Shown here: positions 25,162 to 34,156 of the stretch, piece by piece | How the letters are laid out: each line of letters opens with the position of its first letter | How positions within the stretch are numbered: position 1 is the first letter of the stretch | Notes under the pieces: model-generated | What the model was told of the DNA's origin: nothing | What the model saw: only the letters and a program-made list of their open reading frames with translations | Database searches by the model: none | Made by a program: the position numbers and the translations under genes | Source: Legionella drancourtii LLAP12 | GTDB taxonomy: Bacteria > Pseudomonadota > Gammaproteobacteria > Legionellales > Legionellaceae | Direction: 5' to 3' | DNA: 34,827 nt | Assembly: GCF_000162755.2 (NCBI RefSeq) | Contig: NZ_JH413801.1 | Location: forward strand, 1 to 34,827

Positions 25162-26430
25162 GTGTTAATGCGCATTATAAAAAAATGGTCCTTTGTTTTA
25201 TATAACTATTTAATGGACAAAACTGTTGAGGCAAGTCATCAGATTACCTTATTTGGAATTGTCATGATGATTAACTTTCCACTTTTTGGGATACTGTGGA
25301 AGTTACAAAGCTTTCATGTAAATCAAGAGTTTTTTCTACGGCTCATCGCCACGGCTCTATGTGCTGCATTAGCCCTGCATAAGTTTTGGTCAATTAAATA
25401 TCTGCAATTATTACCTTTTGTCTGGTACCTTGCGTTACTATTTTGTCTCCCATTCTTTTTTGCTTATTTGACTTTACTTAATGATGGCTCGACTCTGTGG
25501 CTGATGAATTGCATGTCCGCTACTTTTTTCCTTTTTTTGGTTACTAATGCCATTGATTCACTCATTTTACTCATACTAGGTTGTGGTTTGGCTTTATTTT
25601 GCTATTTAGGTGTTGCGGCTAAATCATTAAAATATATTCCTGGGGATGTTTCCTTCTTTGGCTTAGGAGTAACCTTTCTTGCGGCGATTATTATTGGTGC
25701 TTTGTTTGCTCGAGATCGAGAGTTAATTTATTCTGCAAAAATTGCTGGAATGCGCTTGCTTGCTGGAAGTTTGGCTCATGATTTACGAACCCCATTGGCG
25801 AGTATTTATTTGCAGGCCAATATGCAGCGCACGATGGTTGATGCACTTGATGAATCGGCAGTGAAAACAGGTTTAAATGAGACAATTTCTAAAATTGAGC
25901 GCTGTATTGATAGTGTAAATCAGCTTATTAGCACTCAGTTGAACAATATTCGACATGATAAATTTGATACGCATAAATTCTGTTTTTATTCCGTTAAGGA
26001 ACTATTGAAACAGGCTTTAGATGATTATCCCTTTAAAAAAAATCAACGCGAATTAATTAATCTAGACTTGCCATGCGATTATTCAATCTGGATCGAAAAA
26101 ATAGCATTTAGAAATCTTTTGTGGAACTTATTAAACAATAGTTTTGATTTCATTGATAAGGAAGGTAAAGGCGAAATATCTGTTTGGTTAAGTGAAGGAA
26201 ATGATAAGGATAATTTTAATTACTTACATATTCGAGATACAGCCAAGGGAATTTCTTCAGAAAAAGCGAACATTATTTTTGAACCCTTTTATTCTGAACG
26301 AAAAGGAGGTACGGGTATTGGCTTGGCTTATTGCAAATTACTGATGAAGGCTGCTGGAGGCGTTATCTCTTGCCAAGGGCAGATGGGTGAATACACGCAT
26401 TTTATTATTAAATTTCCAAAAATTGATTAG
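25162..26430 (+). CDS. Membrane sensor histidine kinase, CqsS/LqsS-like
   Basis: The 422-residue protein starts at GTG, with GGTGGAG about ten bases upstream; an ATG two codons later is an alternative. Six or so membrane helices span residues 28-183 with very short loops and no periplasmic sensor domain. An H-box follows, GSLAHDLRTPLASIYLQAN, with phospho-acceptor His206. Then come an N-box (NLLWNLLNNSFDFI), a G1 variant (RDTAKGIS) and G2 (GTGIGLAYCK). This arrangement is that of CqsS and Legionella LqsS/LqsT, which sense alpha-hydroxyketone signals. No response regulator or autoinducer synthase is nearby, so it is an orphan kinase here. The link to LAI-1 signalling is inferred from architecture only. 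Confidence 0.8.
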   Translation: MLMRIIKKWSFVLYNYLMDKTVEASHQITLFGIVMMINFPLFGILWKLQSFHVNQEFFLRLIATALCAALALHKFWSIKYLQLLPFVWYLALLFCLPFFFAYLTLLNDGSTLWLMNCMSATFFLFLVTNAIDSLILLILGCGLALFCYLGVAAKSLKYIPGDVSFFGLGVTFLAAIIIGALFARDRELIYSAKIAGMRLLAGSLAHDLRTPLASIYLQANMQRTMVDALDESAVKTGLNETISKIERCIDSVNQLISTQLNNIRHDKFDTHKFCFYSVKELLKQALDDYPFKKNQRELINLDLPCDYSIWIEKIAFRNLLWNLLNNSFDFIDKEGKGEISVWLSEGNDKDNFNYLHIRDTAKGISSEKANIIFEPFYSERKGGTGIGLAYCKLLMKAAGGVISCQGQMGEYTHFIIKFPKID

Positions 26431-26534
26431 GGTTTGAAGTTGAGAGGGTACTGTTTTTAATTTATATAAATACAGAGATGGGTTGCTTACCTCAATGATG
26501 ATATAATACATTTTTTGCGACAGACTTTTTTATT

Positions 26535-27059
26535 ATGACTAAAAATGTAACTCCAAAGATAAGGATGGCGAAAGTACACGATGCGGGGACGATTGCTTTA
26601 ATTCATATTCGCTCTTGGCAAAAGATGTATAGTGAGTTTATTCCAGAAACTATATTAAAAGATTTATCTTTAACAGAACGCACGCAGCAATGGCAAGATC
26701 TTCTCAAGCAAGAAGTAAATGTGTTACTTATTGAAATTGATCATCAAGCAGTTGGTTTTGCGAGTATCTGCCCATTTCGTGGTGTAAATGCTGAGCCTTT
26801 AATGGGCGAAATTAGTGCTATTTATTTACATCCAGATTATTGGCGTATGGGGTTAGGCACTAAATTATGTCTAACGGCACTCTCTGAGCTAACTGCCCTG
26901 GGATATAAAAAAGTAGGTCTTTGGGTCTTAGAAGCTAATAATCAAGCACGCAGATTTTATGAAGCATTGGGTTTTACTGCAACGAGCTCAACTAAATTGG
27001 AAGAATTTTACGAAGGCGGAGCTTTATTGCAAGAAATCCTTTATGAGAAAATGCTTTGA
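26535..27059 (+). CDS. GNAT-family N-acetyltransferase
   Basis: The 174-residue protein has the GNAT fold. It opens with IRMAKVHDAGTIALIHIRSW. The acetyl-CoA-binding motif A is AIYLHPDYWRMGLGTKL (about 95-111, pattern R-x-G-x-G). KVGLWVLEANNQARRFYEALGF is the C-terminal motif B. The Ile-Arg-x-Ser-Trp near the start is common in RimI-like small-molecule acetyltransferases. No ribosome site is clear for the ATG at 26535; one at 26565 has AAGG close by but would cut the first strand. Substrate unknown. It stands alone. Confidence 0.85.
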   Translation: MTKNVTPKIRMAKVHDAGTIALIHIRSWQKMYSEFIPETILKDLSLTERTQQWQDLLKQEVNVLLIEIDHQAVGFASICPFRGVNAEPLMGEISAIYLHPDYWRMGLGTKLCLTALSELTALGYKKVGLWVLEANNQARRFYEALGFTATSSTKLEEFYEGGALLQEILYEKML

Positions 27060-27111
27060 TTTTGCACTCTTTTCTAAGTCGCCAAGAACATTCTCTTCAT
27101 CCCTTGATGTA

Positions 27112-27280
27112 TAGGCATTAAGCTAGGGCAAAAAGTTCTTGAGCCTCTCCAGAACCGTTTGGGCTGAAGCGGCGGCATTTATACCGTCGAAGCTTGGTGC
27201 CAAAGACTCGCAAGGTTTTGAGACAGTGCTAACGCAGTTCCTTAGCCCGAATGGAGCGAGGCGATATTAGATAATCTGAC
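27112..27280. repeat. GC-richer intergenic element with imperfect terminal inverted repeats
   Basis: Between the convergent GNAT and amt genes, AGGCATTAA near 27112 and TTTATGCCT near 27275 form imperfect ends around a stretch clearly richer in G and C than its surroundings. It contains CCCGAATGGAGCGAGG, a variant of a motif also seen near 31697 (CCGAATGGAGC) and, reversed, near 6800. It probably is a miniature or degraded repeat; no protein is encoded. Confidence 0.4.
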
Positions 27281-27343
27281 GTTTATGCCTCATGCTAGAA
27301 GGTTTTTTTTAACAATCCAGCTTACAAAATCAGTCTTAATGGC

Positions 27344-28561
27344 TTAAGAATGATCGTATGCTTTTTCTCCATGCTCAATAATATCAATGCCTTGAATTTC
27401 TTCTTTGGGCGTAGTGCGAATGTTCATTATTTTGCGCAATAAAAATAAAATTAACCCAGTACCCACTACCGAAATGGTGATTGCTATAAAAACGGCAATG
27501 GTTTGATTCCATAATAGCGTGTAATTTCCATACAATACTCCATTTTTGCCCGCTGGATTAACGCTTGTTGTAGCAAATACACCGGTTAATAATGAGCCTA
27601 TCACCCCCGCAACTCCATGACAGGCAAAAACATCGGCAGTGTCATCTATTTTCTTAAAATAATTTAAATGCAGCAAAACTATTTGCGTGACGATGGCGCT
27701 AATACTGCCAATAGCAATGGCTCCCATCGGGGTAACAAAACCACAAGCAGGCGTAATCGCTACTAAACCAATTACTGCAGCTGCTGAAGCACCAACAGCC
27801 GATGGCCTTGCTTTTCTTAGCCAAGCGAATAGAGTCCAGGAGGTTACTGCAGAACTTGCTCCTAACATGGTTGTAATTGCGGCATTAATCGCAAGATTAT
27901 CAGCAGCTAAAGCAGAGCCCGCATTAAAACCAAACCAGCCAAACCACAATAATGATGCACCAAGAACTACGAACGGAATATTATGTGGCATATCGTTCTG
28001 GCGACGTGATTTAATCCTTGGCCCCAAAATAAGCGCAGCAACCAAAGCAGAAAAACCTGCACTAATATGCACTACAATGCCACCCGCAAAATCAATCGCC
28101 CCTAGTTGTGCTAGCCATCCATTCACGCCCCAAACCCAATGGGCTAAGGGAATGTATACGAGTAAACTCCAAAATGTTACAAATAAGAAATAGGCAACAA
28201 ACTTCATACGACCAACTAAGGCCCCTGAAATGATTGCAGGGGAAATGATGGCAAACATCATTTGAAATAACATAAAAAGAGGAGGGGGAATTGTGCTCAC
28301 AGCTTTATTGGCCTCATTTATATGAGCCAAACCTACGTATCGTAAGCTGCCAATCCATTGATTATGTTCACTAAAAACCAATGAATAACCAACAATAGCC
28401 CATACAAGCGGGATAATAGCTAAACAAATAAAACTCATTTTAATCGTATTCAATGCATTTCTTTCGGGGACTAATCCAGAATAAAAGAAGGCTAAACCGG
28501 GTGTCATTAACATCACTAAAGCACAAGACATAAGAACCCATGCAATGTTAGCATTATTCAT
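27344..28561 (-). CDS. amt: Ammonium transporter, Amt family
   Basis: I start at MNNANIAWVLMSCALVMLMTPGLAFFYSGL (28561), preceded by AAGGTG. The 405 residues form eleven or so membrane helices, the standard Amt fold. The pore histidines are in GIVVHISAGFSALVAAL and DVFACHGVAGVIGSL. The region WFGFNAGSALAAD is also typical. The C-terminal tail, with ISVVGTGLILFLLRK before TTPKEEIQGIDIIEHGEKAYD, is the regulatory tail that PII proteins touch. No glnK gene is adjacent, which is unusual for amtB-type genes, so control by PII would act from elsewhere. Confidence 0.95.
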   Translation of the reverse strand: MNNANIAWVLMSCALVMLMTPGLAFFYSGLVPERNALNTIKMSFICLAIIPLVWAIVGYSLVFSEHNQWIGSLRYVGLAHINEANKAVSTIPPPLFMLFQMMFAIISPAIISGALVGRMKFVAYFLFVTFWSLLVYIPLAHWVWGVNGWLAQLGAIDFAGGIVVHISAGFSALVAALILGPRIKSRRQNDMPHNIPFVVLGASLLWFGWFGFNAGSALAADNLAINAAITTMLGASSAVTSWTLFAWLRKARPSAVGASAAAVIGLVAITPACGFVTPMGAIAIGSISAIVTQIVLLHLNYFKKIDDTADVFACHGVAGVIGSLLTGVFATTSVNPAGKNGVLYGNYTLLWNQTIAVFIAITISVVGTGLILFLLRKIMNIRTTPKEEIQGIDIIEHGEKAYDHS

Positions 28562-28799
28562 AATACACCTTAAAAAAAGTGGCACTGGCTTGTAATTTAA
28601 TGCAGTTGTTTTTTCTTGCTTTTATTTGAGAAAACAACTGAAATTAAATAACTTATGATTGGATTAATATGTTTTAATATAGACCAATTTTTGCAAATTA
28701 GGTAAAAAAATATACTGGTATTTTAGATAATGTATTTTAAGATAAATAGGCATTTAGCGGATTCGCATGCTACCTTGGCAACCAATAGGAATAGGTCCA

Positions 28800-29186
28800 A
28801 TGAAACTGAGCAGTAAGGTTGTAAAGAAACAAATTTTGGGTTTCGCCATATCGGGGGGGTTAAGTACCCTGATTATGTTTATTCTTTATGTGGGATTACA
28901 TCAATTCATCAATTATCAATATGCTTATTTAATCTCTTATAGTATTTCAGTCATTGCTCTTTATTTTATGAACAGTATGGTGTTTAAACAATCTATATCA
29001 GTGCAGACCTTTTTAAAGTTCCCGCTAATCTATCTAATGCAATACTTAATCGGCGCTGCTTTTTTAGCATTTTTGGTGCGTTTTGGATTTTCAGTAACTT
29101 ATGCACCATTACTTGTTGTCATTCTTTTGCTGCCAATTACCTTTGTATTAAATCGAATTGTATTTTCAAGAGATGGCAAGGAATGA
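28800..29186 (+). CDS. GtrA-like small membrane protein
   Basis: The protein is about 128 residues with four membrane helices, in the GtrA pattern: LGFAISGGLSTLIMFILYVGL, the second helix with SYSISVIALYFMN, and the ending TFVLNRIVFSRDG. GtrA-type proteins are thought to help move lipid-linked sugars across the inner membrane, usually with glycosyltransferase partners; none is next to it here. An ATG at 28767 would add eleven residues. I prefer 28800, which has AGG bases at a better distance. It is divergent from amt. Confidence 0.8.
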   Translation: MKLSSKVVKKQILGFAISGGLSTLIMFILYVGLHQFINYQYAYLISYSISVIALYFMNSMVFKQSISVQTFLKFPLIYLMQYLIGAAFLAFLVRFGFSVTYAPLLVVILLLPITFVLNRIVFSRDGKE

Positions 29187-29227
29187 ACCACTAGTTTGCT
29201 GCCTTGTATTTTGTATGAAGATTTTTT

Positions 29228-29256
29228 CCAGGCTATATTCACTTTGAATAGCCTGG
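29228..29256. repeat. Perfect hairpin between convergent genes
   Basis: CCAGGCTAT and ATAGCCTGG pair perfectly around an 11-base loop, between the GtrA-like gene and the minus-strand gene at 29281. T bases lie before rather than after it on the plus strand, so it lacks the tail of an intrinsic terminator for either direction. Confidence 0.5.
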
Positions 29257-29280
29257 GAAGAAGATTCATGGATTTAGGTT

Positions 29281-30381
29281 TTATACATTATTAGTTGAAT
29301 GTTCCGTTTGTGTTTCATAAGATTCAACTAAAGTTTTTAAACGCCCTTGTTTTAACGCGAGTTTTTCAAAAAAATTATATTTTACCGCTATTCCTCGAAT
29401 CGATAGTTGTTTTTTTTCCACAGTACTTTGCGTTGTTTCTGTAGAAGGCGAGATGAGGCTATGTCTAAAATGTGGATCTGTCTTACTGTCTATTTTATAG
29501 TGCTCTAAACTAAAGAAAAAAGAGGTATTATGCAGTAACCTCGCTTCTCTTTGTGTTAGGGGAGGCATGAGTCTTTTTATTGTATGGGCAAATTGCTGTG
29601 CACCAATATAGGACTGATCTTTTTGCTGGGTAAAATCTGTTTCTAATAAATGCAATAGTTCATCCAGTTCATCAGGTGTTTGCTTCATTACTACCTGCCG
29701 AAGAGAAATATAAATTCTTTGATGTTCATCTGTTGCCGCAATAAAGTCTTGAAGTTTTGATGGGATTAATTTGCTTACGGCCTTTAATTCGTCACACTCT
29801 TTAAGCGATCTCATATTGGTATAATATTTATGAGCAAGAAAAAACTTAAGGCTCTCCGTGATGTTTTCATTGAGGCAATTAAAGATTGCTAATTCAGATC
29901 GTCTTTCTTCATCAGTAGTCGACGTGCGAAAATGAATTAAGAAAGGCAGTAATGCTAATTGTTCCGTCGTACAATACCGATGAATTAAATAAAAAATGGT
30001 TCTTAACAGAAATATTATGTCTTCTAATTTTTCTTTTTCTTGTATTTTTTTTGCTTTTATTTTGTTATCCAATTTTCCAAGAGGGTACTCACCTAGTTCT
30101 TGTTGTTCTGCATAACCTAACATGCGACTACTGCGAATAAGTAAAGGCAGAAGCTCTGTTATTTCTAATTCTTTATTACCCAAATGCGCGTAAAGATTTT
30201 TTAACTCATGATATACATCCGGATGATGTATTTGGGTGGACGTAAGCTCTTCTTCATCATCGAGTGTACAAAGTAGTGCAGTTAGTCTGGTAACACAGTT
30301 GATTTCTTCTTCAGAATGCTTTTCTGACTCAATACGGTTTTTTAGTTTGATGACAAATTTTTTTAACGCACCAGCTTGCAT
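29281..30381 (-). CDS. Unrecognised helical protein
   Basis: I start at MQAGALKKFVIKLK (30381), six bases after AGGGAG. An ATG ten codons upstream lacks such a site. The 366-residue product is almost wholly helical and charged, without signal peptide or membrane segment. It has stretches such as LKNLYAHLGNKELEITELLPLL, KKIQEKEKLEDIIFLLRTIF and ELDELLHLLETDF. No catalytic motif is visible. The C-terminal 60 residues are polar. It may be a Legionella-restricted cytosolic or secreted protein; no function can be given. It is divergent from the D-threonine-aldolase-type gene. Confidence 0.7.
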   Translation of the reverse strand: MQAGALKKFVIKLKNRIESEKHSEEEINCVTRLTALLCTLDDEEELTSTQIHHPDVYHELKNLYAHLGNKELEITELLPLLIRSSRMLGYAEQQELGEYPLGKLDNKIKAKKIQEKEKLEDIIFLLRTIFYLIHRYCTTEQLALLPFLIHFRTSTTDEERRSELAIFNCLNENITESLKFFLAHKYYTNMRSLKECDELKAVSKLIPSKLQDFIAATDEHQRIYISLRQVVMKQTPDELDELLHLLETDFTQQKDQSYIGAQQFAHTIKRLMPPLTQREARLLHNTSFFFSLEHYKIDSKTDPHFRHSLISPSTETTQSTVEKKQLSIRGIAVKYNFFEKLALKQGRLKTLVESYETQTEHSTNNV

Positions 30382-30517
30382 TATCCACTCCCTATGAAAT
30401 TGATTAGTCATTTAGAGAATATATGAAAAATGTAGGAACCGGTAGAGCATATTTTCGGTAAATAGTTTGTTAAGCTAGCACTCTGCATAGCGTATTGTAT
30501 TTAATATAAGGAATCGA

Positions 30518-31645
30518 ATGCTAAACGAAGCAATAGGATTAAAAAAAATAGAGTTAGACACGCCGTGTTTAGTCCTTGATAAAGACATTCTAAGATCTAA
30601 TTTGGATGTTATGAGGCAACACGTAATTACAAATAAGATAAACCTCAGACCTCATTGCAAAACCCATAAGTGCTCTAAGTTAGCACAGTTACAGATTGAT
30701 TATGGGGCTATAGGGGTCTGTGCTGCTAAAATTTCGGAAGCCGAAGTTCTTATTCAGAACCGAATTCCCAATGTATTGATCACCTCGCCAATAGTGACAA
30801 AAAATAAAATTACCAGGCTGATGGCGTGCATTGAAACAGCGCCTGCTACTCTAGTTGTTGTCGATAATGAAGAAAATATCCTGGCTTTAAATCATGCGGG
30901 GGAATCGTGTCAAAAGATGATTCATGTGTTGGTTGATGTGGATTCTGGAATAGGGCGTACTGGCGTTAAACCAGAACATGCTTTAAATTTTGCGATGAAA
31001 ATTAGTGCATTACCTTGGTTAAAACTGATGGGAATACAATGCTATGCAGGGAATTTACAACATATAGCGTCCTTTAACGAACGTCGACAAAAATCATTAT
31101 CTACCATGCAAATGGCCAGTGAGCTGGTGAGCTGTTTTAAGGCGCAAGGTTTAAATTGCCCTATATTAACCGGAACGGGGACAGGCACTTACGATATTGA
31201 TATTGAGGCAACGGGAGTCACTGAAATTCAGCCAGGCTCTTATGCTGTTATGGATGTGGAATATGCCGCGATTGGTGCAAAAGAGAGCATGAAGCAATTT
31301 GATGTATTTAAACCAGCAATGACTCTTCTCACTACCGTGATCAGTACTCATCGCGCAGAACACGTTACCGTTGATGCAGGAACGAAAGCGATTTATGTGG
31401 ATCAAACATACAAGCCTCGGATTATTAGTCATCAGGGATTAGAATATGATTGGGGAGGCTTTGGTGATGAACATGGTAAAATTACCGCCGTAGCTGGTAC
31501 GAAATTACCCCTCTGCGGTGAGGTTTTAGAGTTAATCGTTCCACATTGCGATCCGACGATTAATTTATTTGATCAATTTTTTATTGTTGAAAATAACCGG
31601 GTTGTTGATGTTTGGGATATTGATTTGCGAGGAAAATGTCAATAA
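30518..31645 (+). CDS. D-threonine aldolase / D-serine dehydratase-type PLP enzyme
   Basis: The 375-residue fold type III PLP enzyme has an alanine-racemase-like N-terminal barrel and a C-terminal metal-binding domain. The PLP lysine is probably Lys48 in LRPHCKTHKC. The barrel carries DVDSGIGRTGV and LTGTGTGTYDID. PGSYAVMD and GTKAIYVD lie near the interface. The metal ligands are in VPHCDPTINLFDQ, with His343 and Asp345. Relatives cleave D-threonine, or dehydrate D-serine or D-threo-3-hydroxyaspartate. The substrate cannot be told from sequence. An AAGGA ribosome site precedes the ATG. Length is normal and nothing is damaged. It stands alone, followed by a repeat. Confidence 0.88.
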   Translation: MLNEAIGLKKIELDTPCLVLDKDILRSNLDVMRQHVITNKINLRPHCKTHKCSKLAQLQIDYGAIGVCAAKISEAEVLIQNRIPNVLITSPIVTKNKITRLMACIETAPATLVVVDNEENILALNHAGESCQKMIHVLVDVDSGIGRTGVKPEHALNFAMKISALPWLKLMGIQCYAGNLQHIASFNERRQKSLSTMQMASELVSCFKAQGLNCPILTGTGTGTYDIDIEATGVTEIQPGSYAVMDVEYAAIGAKESMKQFDVFKPAMTLLTTVISTHRAEHVTVDAGTKAIYVDQTYKPRIISHQGLEYDWGGFGDEHGKITAVAGTKLPLCGEVLELIVPHCDPTINLFDQFFIVENNRVVDVWDIDLRGKCQ

Positions 31646-31648
31646 TTT

Positions 31649-31760
31649 AACGTCAGTTATGGATAAGAAATCGGGACAGAGCATATCCCGCCTCAGTCCG
31701 AATGGAGCAAAAAGTAGAGTAAGAACTGTCTTAACTTAACGTGAGTTCTTATTCTGAATC
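31649..31760. repeat. Dispersed intergenic repeat, second family copy
   Basis: On the plus strand, sequence starting TAACGTCAGTTATGG and continuing through GATAAGAAATCG resembles the minus strand at 16257-16301 over about 45 bases. Further on lie CCGAATGGAGC and a small hairpin (AAGAACT/AGTTCTT, about 31713-31750). A second TTAACGTGAGTT near 31735 repeats the beginning, so the element may be bounded by short direct repeats. It lies between convergent genes. Confidence 0.6.
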
Positions 31761-31790
31761 TTGGCTCTGAGGCGCAAATAACTGTGTAAT

Positions 31791-33287
31791 TCATGTCCCA
31801 CAAAATGTTTGTAAAACACGTTCATGAGCTAAAGGCAATGATTGTAGTTGTGTGGTATTTTCTTGTTGTTGGTAAGGTGTTTTAAGTACTGATAAAAGAG
31901 TGTCCATTAACGTTTGGTCGTGTTTTTCAATAAAATCTTTAATTGCCTTTTCGACTAAGTGGTTTCTAGGAATGTAAGCAGGATTTACTTGTTCCATCAT
32001 GGTTTTTATTTTTTGTACTTTAGTATCCTGCTGTGTTATATAGGACAACCAATCGGAGACCCACTGCTTGCTCAGTTCCTGATTTCCTAGCATTTGTATT
32101 AAGTGTTCTTGCTGCTGCTCAGAATCAATTGCTGAACTCAGGAGACGAAAAGTATTAGTAAAATCGGGTTTGTGCTGCTGCAATAAGATGAAGAATCGTT
32201 TAATTAATTCTAATGTTTGCTCATTTTCTTCTAGTAATCCAAGTTTTGTCCGGATCTTGTTATCCCAGTAATAATGAAAACGTTTGGTGAATGAATCGAG
32301 AATCTCTTGTAGTTGTTTTGGTGCTTGCTCATCGGTATTTTGAAACAAAGGCAGCAAGGCTTGACGAAGTCTGGCCAAATTCCAGTGTGCGATTGCAGCT
32401 TGATTGCCAAAAGCATAACGACCGTTAACATCAATCGAGCTAAATACGGTATTGATGTCAAATTCATCCATAAACGCACAAGGTCCATAATCGATCGTTT
32501 CACCGGAGATGGTCATGTTGTCTGTATTCATAACGCCATGAATAAAACCTACCCCCATCCATTCAGCCATGAGGCTTGCCTGGCTTTCGACAACCGCTTT
32601 AAATAATTCAAGGTAAGGATTTTTTTGCTGTAACAGAGCAGGGAAGTGCCGTTCCAGTGCATAGTCAGCCAGGCATTTTAGTAAATGATTATCTTTTTGA
32701 TCGGCAGCATATTCAAAGGAGCCCACGCGTAAACTACTGGAGGCGATACGAGTGAGTACGCCTAAGGGCACAAGACCACTTGGACGGTAAATGCGATCCT
32801 CACTGGCAATAGCGGCTAAACAACGGGTTGTTGGAATGTTTAAACCATGCATGGCTTCACTGATCAGATATTCTCTTAATACCGCAGCCAGAGGCGCTCT
32901 ACCATCTCCCATTCGTGAAAAAATGGTTTTTCCTGAACCTTTTAATTGAATATCCCAATGTTTTCCATCTTTACTGCAAATTTCACCAAGCACGACAGCA
33001 CGACCATCGCCTAAAAGAGGAACGTAGTAGCCGAATTGATGCCCGGCATAAGCTAAGGCAATACTTTTAAGGTGAGCAGGAACCTTGTTTCCTGCACAAA
33101 TGGCTATGGCCTCTTGTTCCGTATAAGGAGAAGTATTGGGTTCGCCAAGAAAAGAAGCTAATTCATGATTGAATTTGACGAAATAAGGATTAGAAATGGG
33201 GGTGGGATTGATGATTTCGTAAAAATCACCAGGCAATTTTAGATACGATGTGCATTTAATATTAGGAATCAAAATCAAGCCAATCAA
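31791..33287 (-). CDS. selO: Protein adenylyltransferase SelO (YdiU/UPF0061)
   Basis: The 498-residue pseudokinase-fold enzyme transfers AMP to proteins. The family blocks are ALAYAGHQFGYYVPLLGDGRAVVLGE, DIQLKGSGKTIFSRMGDGRA, the catalytic region HGVMNTDNMTISGETIDYGPCAFMD and NPAYIPRNHLVEKAI. It ends FCGT, where E. coli SelO has a conserved redox Cys and many eukaryotic relatives a selenocysteine. No ATG precedes the conserved start; the frame opens with TTG at 33287 (or an upstream ATT), so the start is uncertain by up to ten residues. It is divergent from the HExxH gene and stands alone. Confidence 0.92.
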   Translation of the reverse strand: MIGLILIPNIKCTSYLKLPGDFYEIINPTPISNPYFVKFNHELASFLGEPNTSPYTEQEAIAICAGNKVPAHLKSIALAYAGHQFGYYVPLLGDGRAVVLGEICSKDGKHWDIQLKGSGKTIFSRMGDGRAPLAAVLREYLISEAMHGLNIPTTRCLAAIASEDRIYRPSGLVPLGVLTRIASSSLRVGSFEYAADQKDNHLLKCLADYALERHFPALLQQKNPYLELFKAVVESQASLMAEWMGVGFIHGVMNTDNMTISGETIDYGPCAFMDEFDINTVFSSIDVNGRYAFGNQAAIAHWNLARLRQALLPLFQNTDEQAPKQLQEILDSFTKRFHYYWDNKIRTKLGLLEENEQTLELIKRFFILLQQHKPDFTNTFRLLSSAIDSEQQQEHLIQMLGNQELSKQWVSDWLSYITQQDTKVQKIKTMMEQVNPAYIPRNHLVEKAIKDFIEKHDQTLMDTLLSVLKTPYQQQENTTQLQSLPLAHERVLQTFCGT

Positions 33288-33386
33288 TGAAAAAATTTTA
33301 TATTAAAGGTTTAGGGTTAATCCTTCAATCAATTCAATGCAAAACCATAATGTCTGCATGAAAAGAAATCTGGTTGTATAAAAAGC

Positions 33387-33392
33387 TTGACA
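33387..33392 (+). promoter_or_regulatory. Candidate -35 element before the HExxH gene
   Basis: A perfect TTGACA lies 60 bases before the ATG of the next gene. The -10 about 15-17 bases later (TATTTC or TTTCTT) is weak. Confidence 0.3.
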
Positions 33393-33446
33393 AAAAAACT
33401 GAATTGTTATTTCTTTGATGTATGGGTACCTTTGCAGGAGCAATAA

Positions 33447-34133
33447 ATGAAAGAAGAAGAAGCTCAGGCTCTTATCGAGATCTGTGGTAAAGTAGCTCTG
33501 GAAGGAATGGCTCATGTTGCAAAAAACTCTGTGGTTATTCCTGAGCTCTATTTAGATTGGATAGAAGGACAGGATGCCTCCGCAATTGGACGAGATAATA
33601 TTGCAATATTTGTTAATGTGAAAACGTTTGCATTACACCAAATTACAGGAATTGCTCAAAATAGACATTGGGTAAAAGATCGCACCCTGGCGATAAGAAA
33701 AGCTGTATTGGACTCTGACTCCCTGCTTCATACTGGAATTATTATTCATGAGACAGGACATGCATTTAATGTTGTTGCAGGAATAGCAAATAGCGAAAAA
33801 AATGCTTACATATTTGAAATTTCAGTAATGCTTCGTCTCTTTCAAGAACAAAATAAATGGGTCTGTCAGTACACTGCAGAGGATTTCTCCCAGTATTTTA
33901 TTAGTCGAATGTCGCAGTATAAAAAAGGCCTTCCTGATGAAACCCTTTCTATGTTAATTAAGCAAATTAAGTTAAATTTTTTTTTGGACGATATGTGTTT
34001 TTTATTTGCGATACCACCGATTAGTGGCAAAAAACTTATGGATGGGGCAAGAACTTTTTTTGAGGAAAAAAGAAAGTTCTCTGAAAAAGAAAATGAAAAA
34101 TCACCAAAAAATGATAATCTGTATATTACCTGA
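33447..34133 (+). CDS. Putative zinc metallopeptidase with a HExxH motif
   Basis: The 228-residue protein has a strong AGGAG ribosome site and no signal peptide. IIIHETGHAFNVV (about 98-110) gives the zinc-binding pair His101 and His105 with catalytic Glu102. A candidate third ligand, as in gluzincins, is Glu124 in NAYIFEIS, 19 residues after the second His, with Glu117 as an alternative. The first 90 residues include DNIAIFVNVKTF. The C-terminal tail is highly charged (FFEEKRKFSEKENEKSPK). The overall family is unknown to me. An unrecognised gene follows after 23 bases, so the two may form one transcription unit. Peptidase activity is inferred from the motif alone. Cytosolic or secreted use is undetermined. 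Confidence 0.65.
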   Translation: MKEEEAQALIEICGKVALEGMAHVAKNSVVIPELYLDWIEGQDASAIGRDNIAIFVNVKTFALHQITGIAQNRHWVKDRTLAIRKAVLDSDSLLHTGIIIHETGHAFNVVAGIANSEKNAYIFEISVMLRLFQEQNKWVCQYTAEDFSQYFISRMSQYKKGLPDETLSMLIKQIKLNFFLDDMCFLFAIPPISGKKLMDGARTFFEEKRKFSEKENEKSPKNDNLYIT

Positions 34134-34156
34134 GGAAATATAAATAAGGTGATGCC

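Noticed and set aside
27687-28193. A plus-strand open frame inside amt
   Set aside because: It is the antisense of a conserved transporter, with an alanine- and proline-rich product typical of shadow frames.
29228-29256. Intrinsic terminator for the GtrA-like gene
   Set aside because: The hairpin is perfect but lacks a T run after it in either direction, so it is listed only as a hairpin.
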